From: an uncultured Bacteroidaceae bacterium
GTDB lineage: Bacteria; Bacteroidota; Bacteroidia; Bacteroidales; Bacteroidaceae
Assembly (NCBI GenBank): GCA_904502185.1
Contig: CAJGDX010000044.1
Coordinates: 1-16,223, forward strand
DNA: 16,223 bases
Direction of reading: 5' to 3'
In this document: in pieces, positions 6,305 to 15,011 of the stretch
How positions within the stretch are numbered: position 1 is the first letter of the stretch
How the letters are laid out: every line of letters begins with the position of its first letter
Position numbers and translations under genes: made by a program
The notes under the pieces: model-generated
The model's database searches: none
What the model was told of the DNA's origin: nothing
What the model saw: only the letters and a program-made list of their open reading frames with translations

Positions 6305-8614
6305 TTAGTTCATAATGTTCACTCCCACAAAGAAGGTACGTGGCTGTGTGGGACCATAGAAGTAGCCCGAATCGCGGAACTCACCCTTGTCGAGGTCTTT
6401 CTGGAAACTGTCGAATATATTCTGCACTCCGGTATTGAGCTGCAATTTTATATGGTCGCGCAGCAGGAATGTATAGGCCAGTTTCATGTTTACATCGAAA
6501 AAGTCGGGAGTCTTTTCCATGCGGTCCTTCTCAATGTAACCTGCATAGTGAGGAACAATCATCTCTCCGGTGTATGTACCCGACAACGATGCCTCGAAGT
6601 TCTTGAAGGGGGCAGTCGACAGTGTCAGGTAGCCATAGAAGTCGGGAGTGCGAGGCATGCGCTTGGTGGTGAGTTCAACACCGTCAACCTCGGTCCACAC
6701 CTCGGCGCGGTTGTAGCGGCTGCGTTGAGCAGTTGCACCCATCTGCACTGAAAGCTCTTTGCCATGTGCGAACTTGGCTTCGAGATTGACACCGTACACC
6801 TTGGCACCGCTGCCGTTGCGACGCTCTTTCAATGTGAAGCCCTCGGCATTCACGCCAATATCCTCGAGTACAAAGACATCGTCGAGTCCTGTGTAGAAAC
6901 CTTCGAGCAATATGTTCGACTGCCAATGTCCCAATTTCGTCGTCCAATCGATAGAGCCGCTGAAGCTGTTGGAACGCTCCTCCTTCAGGTTGTCGGCAAG
7001 AGCTATCTGCACACCCTCGCCACCGACAGCCGTCACATGCAAATCCTCGTCGTAGGCCTGCGGAGCGCGGAAGCCGGTAGAGTATGTAAGACGTGCCTGG
7101 AAATTGTCGACAGGCTTGAACAACAGATTCACTCGGGGGCTGAGGATGGGATTCTCTATAAGATTGTGCTTATCCATGCGGGCACCCACCAGCAACGAGA
7201 AGAGATTCATGTCCCACTCGTTCTGTACAAACATGCTGGCAATGCGCACATTCTGCTTCATGTCGCGGTTGTAGCCGGTCATCACATCGTGCAGATTATT
7301 CTCCTGATATTCAAGTCCTCCCGTAAAATTGGCAGGCGCAAACAGACATTTGTCGATAGCTGTCGTAAAGGTTGCGCCGGTCACCCATGTAAGGTCATCG
7401 GTACGGCCATAGGCATTGGGGTCGCGCTGCGCGCCATAGTAGCTGTCGCGGTCGATGTGCTGCACCGATGCGAACAACGAGAGTTTCTGTTTCTGGTTGT
7501 TCCAGAAGCGGTCGTACGAAAGACCTCCGCTGTTTATAATGTGTTTGGTAAGTTCGGTGATGTCCGCCTCGTGAGGCTGAAGATCGAACTTGTTGCCGCC
7601 ACGACGTGTCTCGTTTGTCGTATGATATTCAAGATTGATGCGGCTTTCGTGCGAGGGACGATAGTAAGTGCGCAAGCCGAAGGTATTCATATTCAGTTTG
7701 CCAATCTCGGAGAATCCGTCGCCATCGTGGTCATAGGCATTGCGGTTGCGATAGCTCTCGTACAGAGCAATGCCATAGGAATTGTCCTTGGAAACCAACG
7801 ACACATTTGCACCCATATACTGTTCCCACGCATCGCCGTTCATATTGGACATATTGGTCGACACCTTGAACGAATTGTTGACAGGGTCTTTTGTTATGAC
7901 ATTAATGGTACCGCCCACAGCGTTGGCACCGAAGAGAGCCGAGCCGCCGCCACGCACGACCTCGACACGTTCTATCATGTTAACCGGTATCTGTTCGAGT
8001 CCGTAGACACCGCTGAGAGCGCTCACCACAGGGCGGCTGTTGATAAGTATCTGTGAGTAAGGACCTTCAAGGCCGTTAATTCTCACCTGCGGAAAGCCGC
8101 AATTCTGACAGTTGTTCTCGACGCGCAAGCCCGGAAGATAGTTGAGGGTCTTTGCGAGGTCGGTGGAGTTGACTGTCTCGATGAGTTTGGGACCGGCAAT
8201 GTTTACAACCACAGGAGCTTCGCGACGGCTCACCTCGTTGCGGTTGGCAGACACGACAACCTCCTCCATGGCAAAAGCCTCGAGGTCCAGTTCGAAGTGT
8301 ACCACAGTAGCATACTCCTTGCTGACAGTGACCTCCTTTGTCATCTCCTTGTAGCCCAAAGCTGAAACCTTCAGTGTATATTTGCCGGGAGAAATGTTCT
8401 TGATTGCAAAATGTCCTGTCTCATCGGTGATGGTACCATCTTTAAGTTCCGTAACATAAATAGCGGCATAAGCAATATTCTCTTCGCTACCCTTTTCAAT
8501 TACGTGTCCCGAAATGTAGCAACCCTTTTTAACATCGGGGTCATTAACAATAGTTACAGCGTATGCCACTATTATATTAAGCAACAGCGACATAGTAAAA
8601 ATAAGTTTTTTCAT
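6305..8614 (-). CDS. TonB-dependent outer-membrane receptor
   Basis: This 769-residue protein has a signal peptide (1-19), a carboxypeptidase-regulatory-like beta domain (about 32-112, with ISGHVIEKGS and SPGKYTLKVSALGY), then MEEVVVSANR (116-125) leading into the plug. The plug shows PGLRVENN, VRINGLEGPYSQILINSRP and VEVVRGGGSALFGANAVGGT. The rest is a 22-strand beta barrel with TYSTGFRAPQAYDEDLH, the FRAP box seen in haem, metal and cobalamin receptors. It imports a scarce ligand across the outer membrane using TonB energy. It is not a SusC-type receptor: it is too short and has no SusD partner next to it. A Cys pair, NCQNC (Cys169 and Cys172), sits in the plug. The protein ends in ...VGVNIMN and not in the usual terminal aromatic residue. 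The ligand is unknown, with haem, a corrinoid or a metal chelate all possible. It is divergent from the secreted-protein gene at 8872. Confidence 0.9.
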   Translation of the reverse strand: MKKLIFTMSLLLNIIVAYAVTIVNDPDVKKGCYISGHVIEKGSEENIAYAAIYVTELKDGTITDETGHFAIKNISPGKYTLKVSALGYKEMTKEVTVSKEYATVVHFELDLEAFAMEEVVVSANRNEVSRREAPVVVNIAGPKLIETVNSTDLAKTLNYLPGLRVENNCQNCGFPQVRINGLEGPYSQILINSRPVVSALSGVYGLEQIPVNMIERVEVVRGGGSALFGANAVGGTINVITKDPVNNSFKVSTNMSNMNGDAWEQYMGANVSLVSKDNSYGIALYESYRNRNAYDHDGDGFSEIGKLNMNTFGLRTYYRPSHESRINLEYHTTNETRRGGNKFDLQPHEADITELTKHIINSGGLSYDRFWNNQKQKLSLFASVQHIDRDSYYGAQRDPNAYGRTDDLTWVTGATFTTAIDKCLFAPANFTGGLEYQENNLHDVMTGYNRDMKQNVRIASMFVQNEWDMNLFSLLVGARMDKHNLIENPILSPRVNLLFKPVDNFQARLTYSTGFRAPQAYDEDLHVTAVGGEGVQIALADNLKEERSNSFSGSIDWTTKLGHWQSNILLEGFYTGLDDVFVLEDIGVNAEGFTLKERRNGSGAKVYGVNLEAKFAHGKELSVQMGATAQRSRYNRAEVWTEVDGVELTTKRMPRTPDFYGYLTLSTAPFKNFEASLSGTYTGEMIVPHYAGYIEKDRMEKTPDFFDVNMKLAYTFLLRDHIKLQLNTGVQNIFDSFQKDLDKGEFRDSGYFYGPTQPRTFFVGVNIMN

Positions 8615-8642
8615 TCGTCGGTTTTATAATTTTTATCGGATG

Positions 8643-8650
8643 CAAAGTTC
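8643..8650 (-). promoter_or_regulatory. possible -7 element of the TonB receptor gene
   Basis: GAACTTTG on the minus strand (complement of 8643-8650) matches TAnnTTTG at all but the first position and is followed by C. It lies 29 bp before the receptor ATG. No clean TTTG was found 19-21 bp further upstream, so support is modest. Confidence 0.4.
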
Positions 8651-8816
8651 CGAAAATATATTTGGTTGCGAAATAACAATATTTGTGAAAAAGAGCCTTT
8701 CTGTTAACAATACATGGCTATAAAGAGATACTCTGCTAAAAAAAAGAGACAAAAAACATAGCAAGAAAAAAACGTTTTTTTTTAAACAAATTCTTACAAT
8801 AATTAGAAAATATCAT

Positions 8817-8824
8817 TAACTTTG
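8817..8824 (+). promoter_or_regulatory. -7 element of the two-module secreted-protein gene
   Basis: TAACTTTG is a perfect TAnnTTTG. Transcription would start near 8831. That leaves about 40 nt to the ATG at 8872 but only about 14 nt to the ATG at 8845, so it favours the later start. No clear -33 TTTG is visible. Instead the region 8731-8790 is made of A and T tracts, including A7-CG-T9 at 8766-8783. Confidence 0.55.
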
Positions 8825-8871
8825 GCGCAGAGAGAAACAAACAAATGTTCAATCAAACAAACATAAGTATT

Positions 8872-11094
8872 ATGAGAAAAAATTTACTTCTTACAGCTTT
8901 GTTGACTCTAGTAGCCTCATTAGGAATGGCACAGACATCAACATGGCCCATCACACTTACACGTGCCGATGGACTTCCCGGAGTAGAAGGTGACGAAGCA
9001 ACCGAATTTGTATCGGAACTTTACAAGTTTGACGAGCCAATCACAAAACTTCGCATCACAGTTTTGTCAAACGTTCTGTTCGACCAGCAGAAGACCGACA
9101 AGTTGGGAACATCGGGACAGAACGGTCCTGCATTCCCAAGCATTGCAATTTCAGAGCTTGAGGTGCGCAATGCCAACAACCGCAGAATCTCTTACGAGCC
9201 TACATCAAACGCAGGTTCAGTAAACAGTGGCGGCGCAATTGAAAACCTTTGCGACGGCACATACTCGACACACTTCCTGTCGACAACCTACATGGGTGCA
9301 TGCCCCCAAGCATTCCACTACATCGAGCTTGAATTTGACTCACCCGTCAGCGAATTCCGTCTAAAATGGTACTCACGCGAGGGCAACAACATCGACTACA
9401 TGCCCACACACGTAGGTCTTACACCCGGTACAGAATACTCACCCTTCCCCACACAGGGATTCAAGCTCGGCGAACAGGTAAAGAACCTTGAAGGCATTGG
9501 CGAAGGAGGTCTTTACGTAATCGAAGGACACGTACCCGCATACACCCACTCGTTCACCGGAACCACACGTTCATACCCCGGTGGTGGATTCTGGTACTCG
9601 CCTTACGGTGCTTGCGAAACTGCAAGTGCAGCATGTATAGTAGACCTTATTCCCACAGGTAAACCCAACACATACAACGTCTATTGGATGAACAACGGTC
9701 ACTACCTTGCCAACATGGAAAAAAGCAACTGGACCTGCAACTGGACAGACATTGATGTCGATGCAGCACAGATTACATTTGCTCCCTGCGACACAGTTCC
9801 CGGCGACTTCATCATAACAATGCACGATACCCTCATCATAGGACACGAATCACTCGGACAGTTATCATTGATAGAGTTCAAACCCGAAATGATGGCAAGC
9901 AGCAAACCCCGCACATGGAATTTCTCTATCTACAAGGCAGATATGAACACAGAGGGTATAAAATTCATGTTGCAAGAGAAGATAGACGAAGCCGAAAGCT
10001 ATATAAACTCCTGCGGCTACAACGAAATTGAAGATAATGGAGAATATGAGCAGATAACAGCTGCTGTAAGCAAGGGTAAGAGCATCATCGCAAAGAGCGA
10101 AACAACTGTCAAAGAGATTATAGACTGTCGCAACGAGATTACAAATGTAATGCCCGCATACGTTGCCCTTTCGGTATATACTTACGTAGACTCAGTACAG
10201 AATATTCTCGATGCATTCGACAGCGGCGAAATGAAGACCTCGGAAGGTCCCAACTGGGTAATAGGAACATTCCCCAAAATTGCAGTTTCTGAATTATTCT
10301 CAGCTGTAGAAGAGGCTGAAGAGAGCATCGAAAATGCGAAATTCCTCACTCAGGTTAATAACGCAATTGAGAATTTCAAGAAGGAGATTGATAAGTTCTG
10401 GGCCAGAGAAGTTAAAGGTTTCACTATACTCCCCGTACGCATGACTGCCGAGAATGGTCTTCCCGGAGAGTTGAACGACGAAACAGGAGTGACATGGGAA
10501 TCGCCCATATTCTATTTGGATAAAGAGGTTAACTCATTCCGCTACACTGTATTCCACACAACACACGGAAATTATTACGGCGACTACGAACACTATTCAT
10601 TGTCAGAATTTGAGGTGTACACACCTGACGGCAAAAAAATAGAACTTACCGAAGATTGCTTTCAGACAAATTCCGTATATGATCGACCTGGTTACGGCAT
10701 CTCATGCTTGTGTGACAACAAATACAATTCTATATTCCTCAGCGCATGGAACGAAGGACAAGACCCGAACGGCTATGATGGTTCACAAGGTCACGCTTAC
10801 ATCGAAATCACACTTCCCAAGGCTGTAACAGCATTCTACATCAGACAATACAACAACAAGTTCAGTGGAGCCATAAAAGATACCCCCATCGACTTCATGA
10901 TAGGACCGGCAGGAGTAGCTGTAACCCCCACTTCAATAGGTAAGGTCAGCGTTGAGGGCGACGAGGTGGTATCGGTAACATACTACAACCTTTCGGGAGA
11001 ATCATCTGAGACACCGTTTGAAGGCACAATCAACATTGTCAAGAAGGTATATGCCAACGGCGTAATCAAAACAGAGAAACAGTTTGTAAAATAA
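8872..11094 (+). CDS. secreted protein with two galactose-binding-like modules and a helical middle
   Basis: The ATG at 8872 starts an ideal signal peptide, MRKNLLLTALLTLVASLGMA-Q, while an in-frame ATG at 8845 would add nine polar residues in front of it; the later start gives 740 residues. Residues 26-185 and 519-683 are two copies of one module (see findings), each resembling an F5/8-type C (galactose-binding-like) domain. Residues 200-355 form a second, Trp- and Tyr-rich beta region that I cannot name. Residues 362-512 are charged and helical, with the look of FIVAR-type helical bundles. The C terminus (about 690-740), with VVSVTYYNLSGE, INIVKKVYANG and KTEKQFVK, resembles C-terminal tails common on Bacteroidales secreted proteins but is not a textbook type IX domain. 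No glycoside hydrolase catalytic domain is visible. A carbohydrate-binding or surface structural role is an inference. The gene is alone, between a divergent promoter region and a strong terminator. Confidence 0.82.
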   Translation: MRKNLLLTALLTLVASLGMAQTSTWPITLTRADGLPGVEGDEATEFVSELYKFDEPITKLRITVLSNVLFDQQKTDKLGTSGQNGPAFPSIAISELEVRNANNRRISYEPTSNAGSVNSGGAIENLCDGTYSTHFLSTTYMGACPQAFHYIELEFDSPVSEFRLKWYSREGNNIDYMPTHVGLTPGTEYSPFPTQGFKLGEQVKNLEGIGEGGLYVIEGHVPAYTHSFTGTTRSYPGGGFWYSPYGACETASAACIVDLIPTGKPNTYNVYWMNNGHYLANMEKSNWTCNWTDIDVDAAQITFAPCDTVPGDFIITMHDTLIIGHESLGQLSLIEFKPEMMASSKPRTWNFSIYKADMNTEGIKFMLQEKIDEAESYINSCGYNEIEDNGEYEQITAAVSKGKSIIAKSETTVKEIIDCRNEITNVMPAYVALSVYTYVDSVQNILDAFDSGEMKTSEGPNWVIGTFPKIAVSELFSAVEEAEESIENAKFLTQVNNAIENFKKEIDKFWAREVKGFTILPVRMTAENGLPGELNDETGVTWESPIFYLDKEVNSFRYTVFHTTHGNYYGDYEHYSLSEFEVYTPDGKKIELTEDCFQTNSVYDRPGYGISCLCDNKYNSIFLSAWNEGQDPNGYDGSQGHAYIEITLPKAVTAFYIRQYNNKFSGAIKDTPIDFMIGPAGVAVTPTSIGKVSVEGDEVVSVTYYNLSGESSETPFEGTINIVKKVYANGVIKTEKQFVK

Positions 11095-11109
11095 GTTTCC
11101 AACTCATAG

Positions 11110-11150
11110 ATTGGGGCGCACTTCCACAGAGGTGCGCCCCAATTGTGTAT
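11110..11150 (+). terminator. intrinsic terminator after the two-module gene
   Basis: Perfect 12-bp arms ATTGGGGCGCAC (11110-11121) and GTGCGCCCCAAT (11132-11143) enclose a 10-nt loop and are followed by a T-rich stretch. The hairpin starts 16 bp after the stop codon. Confidence 0.8.
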
Positions 11151-11234
11151 ATTATTCTGTACAGAATTCACATTATATTAACACTCACGCAATTTATTAT
11201 TGTCGGCAAATTTTCGTATTCTACTTTTTATTTT

Positions 11235-11242
11235 TACTTTTG
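11235..11242 (+). promoter_or_regulatory. -7 element of the topA operon
   Basis: TACTTTTG is a perfect TAnnTTTG followed by C. The expected transcription start is near 11249, about 23 nt before the ATG at 11272. That rules out the longer in-frame reading from a TTG at 11200, because the message would begin downstream of it. Confidence 0.55.
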
Positions 11243-11271
11243 CGCCACAAAAAGCAGAAAGGCCAAAAACC

Positions 11272-13614
11272 ATGTATAAGAATTTAGTAATAGTAGAGTC
11301 CCCGGCAAAGGCAAAAACAATAGAAAAATTCTTGGGAAAAGAGTATAAAGTTATGTCCAGCTACGGACACATCTGCGACCTCAAGGAGAAAGAGTTCAGT
11401 ATCAACACCGATACATTTGAACCCGAATACGAAATACCGGAGAAAAAGAGCAAAGTGGTAAACGACCTCAAAGCCGAGGTAAAGAAAGCCGAAATGGTGT
11501 GGTTGGCATCCGATGAAGACCGCGAAGGAGAAGCCATCAGCTGGCACCTGTACACAGTACTCGGTCTTAAGCCCGAAAACACCAAGCGCATCGTGTTCCA
11601 CGAAATTACGAAAAACGCCATTCTGCGAGCAATAGCAACCCCGCGCGACATTGACACCAATCTTGTCTACGCCCAGCAGGCACGCCGCGTACTCGACCGC
11701 ATAGTAGGATTTAAACTTTCACCCGTCCTCTGGCGTAAGGTGAAGCCCGCCCTTTCGGCAGGTCGCGTGCAGTCGGTTACAGTACGCCTGATTGTGGAGC
11801 GCGAACGCGAAATAAACAAATTCAACAGCGAATCGAGCTACCGCGTGACAGCGCAGTTCATTCCCACCGACCCGGCAGATGGCAACAGCGTCATCAGCGC
11901 CGAACTGTCTACACGTTTCAAGACTGCAGCCGAGGCTGAGGCATTCCTCAAATCGTGCCACAATGCCGAATTCACCATTGACGACGTGACCACCAAGCCC
12001 CAGAAGAAGAGCCCTGCGCCCCCCTTCACCACATCGACACTGCAACAGGAGGCATCGCGCAAACTGGGACTCTCGGTGATGCAGACTATGAGAATAGCAC
12101 AAGGGCTATACGAATCGGGATACATCACATACATGCGTACCGACTCGGTGAACCTCTCATCGCTCTGTCTGAACTCATGCAAAAAGGTGATTACCGAGAG
12201 CATGGGCGAAAAATATCTGAAAACACGACAATACTCAACAAGTTCAAAAGGCGCACAGGAGGCTCACGAGGCCATCCGACCCACATACGTGGAGAACAGC
12301 ACCATCGAAGGCACACAGACCGAGAAACGCCTCTACGAACTTATTTGGAAACGTACCATAGCCTCACAGATGGCAGACGCACAGGTTGAAAAGACCACCG
12401 TCAACATCAACATCAGCGGCCACAAGGAGAGTTTCGTGGCAACAGGCGAGGTAACCATTTTCGACGGATTCCTGCACGTTTACCGCGAATCGACCGACGA
12501 CGAGACACTTGCCGAGGCTAAGAGCCTTCCCGCAGTACATGCCGGCGAAGAGCTGAAAGCGCAGGATATTACAGCTACCGAACGCTTCACACAGCATGCA
12601 CCCCGCTACACCGAGGCAAGCCTTGTGCGCAAGCTCGAGGAGCTGGGCATCGGACGTCCTTCGACCTACGCCCCCACCATCAGCACCATACAGCAGCGTG
12701 GATACGTTGAGCGTGGCGACAAACCGGGCATAGAGCGCAAATATTGCCGTATGAGCCTTATGGGCGACGGCGGAGTAAGCATCTGCGAAGAGACCGAAAA
12801 GGTGGGTGCAGAAAAGTCGAAACTGATACCCACAGACATAGGAATAGTTGTCAACGATTTTCTGCTTGCCAACTTCCCCGAAATAATGGACTACAACTTC
12901 ACTGCCAAGGTAGAGAAGGACTTCGACGCAATAGCCGAAGGCGAGAAGGAGTGGGCAGAACCCATCAGTGCTTTCTACAAAGGCTTTGAACCACAGATAG
13001 ACAACATACTTAAGACCAAGAGCGAGTACAAGGTAGGAGAGCGCCTGCTCGGAACCGACCCGCAGAGCGGCAAACCCGTATCGGTGAAAATAGGACGCTT
13101 CGGCCCCATCGTGCAGATAGGAACATCGACAGACGAAGAGAAGCCCCGTTTCGCACAGATGAAGCCCGGACAGACTCTTGAGACAATAACCCTGGAAGAG
13201 GCTCTCGACCTCTTCGGACTGCCCCGCAACCTCGGCAACTTCGAGGAGCAGAGCGTAACCATAGGTGCAGGACGCTTCGGCCCCTACATCAAGCACAACA
13301 ACATCTACGTTTCGATGCCCAAAGGCAACGACCCCATGACAATAACCTACGAAGAGGCAGTGGAACTTATTCTTGCCAAACGTCGTGCCGAGGCAGAGAG
13401 AGTAATAAAGAGTTTCGACGAGGAGGCCGACCTTCAGGTACTCAACGGACGTTTCGGTCCCTACATCGCATACAAAGGCAGCAACTACAAACTGCCCAAG
13501 AGCGTTGTTCCTGCCGAACTTACACTTGAGGCATGCCACGAGATAATCGAGCAACAGAAAAACAGTGAGGCAGCACCTGCCAAAGGACGCCGCAAATACA
13601 CTAAAAAGAAATGA
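11272..13614 (+). CDS. topA: DNA topoisomerase I (type IA)
   Basis: The 780-residue protein from the ATG at 11272 begins MYKNLVIVESPAKAKT, the canonical TopA N terminus. It relaxes negative supercoils in DNA. The Toprim domain holds VESPAKAKT, SYGHICDL and the Mg-binding ASDEDREGEA. The core has DRIVGFKLSPVLWRKV, SAGRVQSVTVRLI, the catalytic GYITYMRTDSVN (Tyr287) and QEAHEAIRPT, and ELGIGRPSTYAP follows. The tail has three GRFGP repeats (Toprim C-terminal repeats) and ends in a Lys/Arg-rich stretch. No Cys4 zinc ribbon is present, unlike E. coli TopA; I believe this is usual in Bacteroidetes. An in-frame TTG at 11200 would add 24 residues that match nothing. The stop overlaps the aroK start by four bases. 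Confidence 0.96.
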   Translation: MYKNLVIVESPAKAKTIEKFLGKEYKVMSSYGHICDLKEKEFSINTDTFEPEYEIPEKKSKVVNDLKAEVKKAEMVWLASDEDREGEAISWHLYTVLGLKPENTKRIVFHEITKNAILRAIATPRDIDTNLVYAQQARRVLDRIVGFKLSPVLWRKVKPALSAGRVQSVTVRLIVEREREINKFNSESSYRVTAQFIPTDPADGNSVISAELSTRFKTAAEAEAFLKSCHNAEFTIDDVTTKPQKKSPAPPFTTSTLQQEASRKLGLSVMQTMRIAQGLYESGYITYMRTDSVNLSSLCLNSCKKVITESMGEKYLKTRQYSTSSKGAQEAHEAIRPTYVENSTIEGTQTEKRLYELIWKRTIASQMADAQVEKTTVNINISGHKESFVATGEVTIFDGFLHVYRESTDDETLAEAKSLPAVHAGEELKAQDITATERFTQHAPRYTEASLVRKLEELGIGRPSTYAPTISTIQQRGYVERGDKPGIERKYCRMSLMGDGGVSICEETEKVGAEKSKLIPTDIGIVVNDFLLANFPEIMDYNFTAKVEKDFDAIAEGEKEWAEPISAFYKGFEPQIDNILKTKSEYKVGERLLGTDPQSGKPVSVKIGRFGPIVQIGTSTDEEKPRFAQMKPGQTLETITLEEALDLFGLPRNLGNFEEQSVTIGAGRFGPYIKHNNIYVSMPKGNDPMTITYEEAVELILAKRRAEAERVIKSFDEEADLQVLNGRFGPYIAYKGSNYKLPKSVVPAELTLEACHEIIEQQKNSEAAPAKGRRKYTKKK

Positions 13615-14138
13615 CACGCATCATCCTCATAGGATTCATGGGATCGGGAAAGACAACCCTGGGACGCGCACTCGCAAAGTCCCTCGGCCTTGAATTCATC
13701 GACCTCGACAACTACATTGAACTACGCCGCTGCAAAAGCATAAACAGCATTTTTGCCGAAATGGGCGAAGAGGGATTCCGCACCATTGAGCGCAACCTGC
13801 TGCACGAGGTGTGCGAGTTCGAGAATGTGATAATTTCCGCAGGCGGAGGCACACCCTGCTTCTTCGACAACATCGACTACATGAACGCACAGGGAACAAC
13901 CGTCTATCTGCAAGTGCCCGAAGAGCGCCTGCACGAAAGACTGAAAATTGCAAAGAGCAAACGTCCCCTGCTGAAGGAGAAGAACGACGAGGAGATAATG
14001 CAGTTCATCAAAGAGCAGCTGGAGCGACGCGACGTATTCTACAAAAAGGCGGCACACACATTCATCTCGGACCGCCTCGAGGACAAGGAGCAGATAAAGG
14101 AATCGGTGGAGCGCTTCCGCAAACAGTTCGATTTGTAG
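13611..14138 (+). CDS. aroK: shikimate kinase
   Basis: This 175-residue kinase phosphorylates shikimate to shikimate 3-phosphate, the fifth step of chorismate synthesis. Walker A is GFMGSGKTT (8-16). FIDLDNYIE carries Asp31 and Asp33. GFRTIE gives Arg57 and Glu60, which contact shikimate. SAGGGTP (77-82) is the glycine motif, and Arg118 in KRPLL is the LID arginine. All key residues are present and the length is normal. Its ATG lies inside the topA stop (ATGA at 13611-13614), so translation is probably coupled to topA. A gap of 90 bp separates it from argB. Confidence 0.95.
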   Translation: MTRIILIGFMGSGKTTLGRALAKSLGLEFIDLDNYIELRRCKSINSIFAEMGEEGFRTIERNLLHEVCEFENVIISAGGGTPCFFDNIDYMNAQGTTVYLQVPEERLHERLKIAKSKRPLLKEKNDEEIMQFIKEQLERRDVFYKKAAHTFISDRLEDKEQIKESVERFRKQFDL

Positions 14139-14228
14139 GCATCTATGCTGCAACAGGGCAGATAGGAAATAAGGTGCATTAAGGAATCTGAGGATGCACA
14201 TATCTTGAACCATAAAAACAGAGATAAG

Positions 14229-15002
14229 ATGAAAGAGAAAATAACCATCATAAAGGTAGGCGGAAAGATTGTTGAAGAGCGCGAGACACTGCTTCAACTG
14301 CTCGACCGCTTTGCAGCCATCGAAGGCAACAAGGTACTTATTCACGGCGGTGGCCGCTCGGCAACAAAAATTGCAGAGAAACTGGGCATCGAGAGCCGCA
14401 TGATTGACGGACGTCGCGTCACCGACGAGGAGACGCTGAAGGTGGTGACAATGGTCTACGGCGGTCTTGTAAACAAGAACATCGTAGCAGGCTTGCAGGC
14501 ACGCGGTGTAAACGCCCTGGGACTCACAGGTGCCGACTGCAACATCGTACATGCACACAAACGCCCCGTGAAAGAGATTGACTGGGGATTCGTAGGCGAC
14601 GTAGACGAGGCTGACGGCAAAATGCTTGCAGCGCTCATTGGACAAGGCATTGTCCCCGTGGTTGCACCCCTGACACACGACGGTTGCGGCAATATGCTGA
14701 ACATCAACGCCGACACTATGGCTGCTGAGACAGCAAAAGCCCTTGCGCCCTATTTCGACGTAACACTCACCTACTGTTTCGAACACCCCGGAGTGATGCG
14801 CGACCCCGAAGATGCCACCAGCCTTATCCCCGAAATAAGAACCGATGACTATCGTCGCCTTAAAGAAGAGGGAGTTGTCAGCGGAGGTATGATTCCCAAG
14901 ATTGACAATGCCTTCAGCGCACTTGCAGGAGGAGTGACAAAGGTCATCATCACACGTGCCGATGCCATCGACGGCAAACAGGGCACACACATAATGCTGT
15001 AA
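14229..15002 (+). CDS. argB: acetylglutamate kinase (possibly acting on N-succinylglutamate)
   Basis: The 257-residue protein from the ATG at 14229 starts MKEKITIIKVGGKIV. A TTG at 14205 would add eight residues but has no support. It is an amino-acid kinase that makes the N-acyl-glutamyl phosphate in arginine synthesis. Lys9 (IIKVGG) and Lys224 (GGMIPKIDNA) should contact the phosphates, HGGG (39-42) forms the substrate loop, NINAD (158-162) gives Asp162, and GGxxPK is intact. Bacteroides species are known to make arginine through N-succinylated and not N-acetylated intermediates, so the true substrate here may be N-succinylglutamate; the sequence alone does not settle this. It follows aroK after 90 bp and precedes the peptidase gene by 9 bp. 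Confidence 0.93.
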   Translation: MKEKITIIKVGGKIVEERETLLQLLDRFAAIEGNKVLIHGGGRSATKIAEKLGIESRMIDGRRVTDEETLKVVTMVYGGLVNKNIVAGLQARGVNALGLTGADCNIVHAHKRPVKEIDWGFVGDVDEADGKMLAALIGQGIVPVVAPLTHDGCGNMLNINADTMAAETAKALAPYFDVTLTYCFEHPGVMRDPEDATSLIPEIRTDDYRRLKEEGVVSGGMIPKIDNAFSALAGGVTKVIITRADAIDGKQGTHIML

Positions 15003-15011
15003 ATATTGCAA

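Noticed and set aside
6764..8056. 430-codon open frame on the plus strand opposite the TonB receptor
   Set aside because: It is antisense to clear plug and barrel sequence, and its translation resembles no protein family.
12364..13617. 417-codon open frame on the minus strand opposite topA
   Set aside because: It lies wholly antisense to a well-conserved topoisomerase and its translation is Cys- and Val-rich with no motif. Long antisense frames like this arise from the codon bias of the true gene.
14174..14199. GTGCAT/ATGCAC inverted repeat between aroK and argB
   Set aside because: Only 6-bp arms with a 14-nt loop and no T run; too weak to call a terminator or operator.
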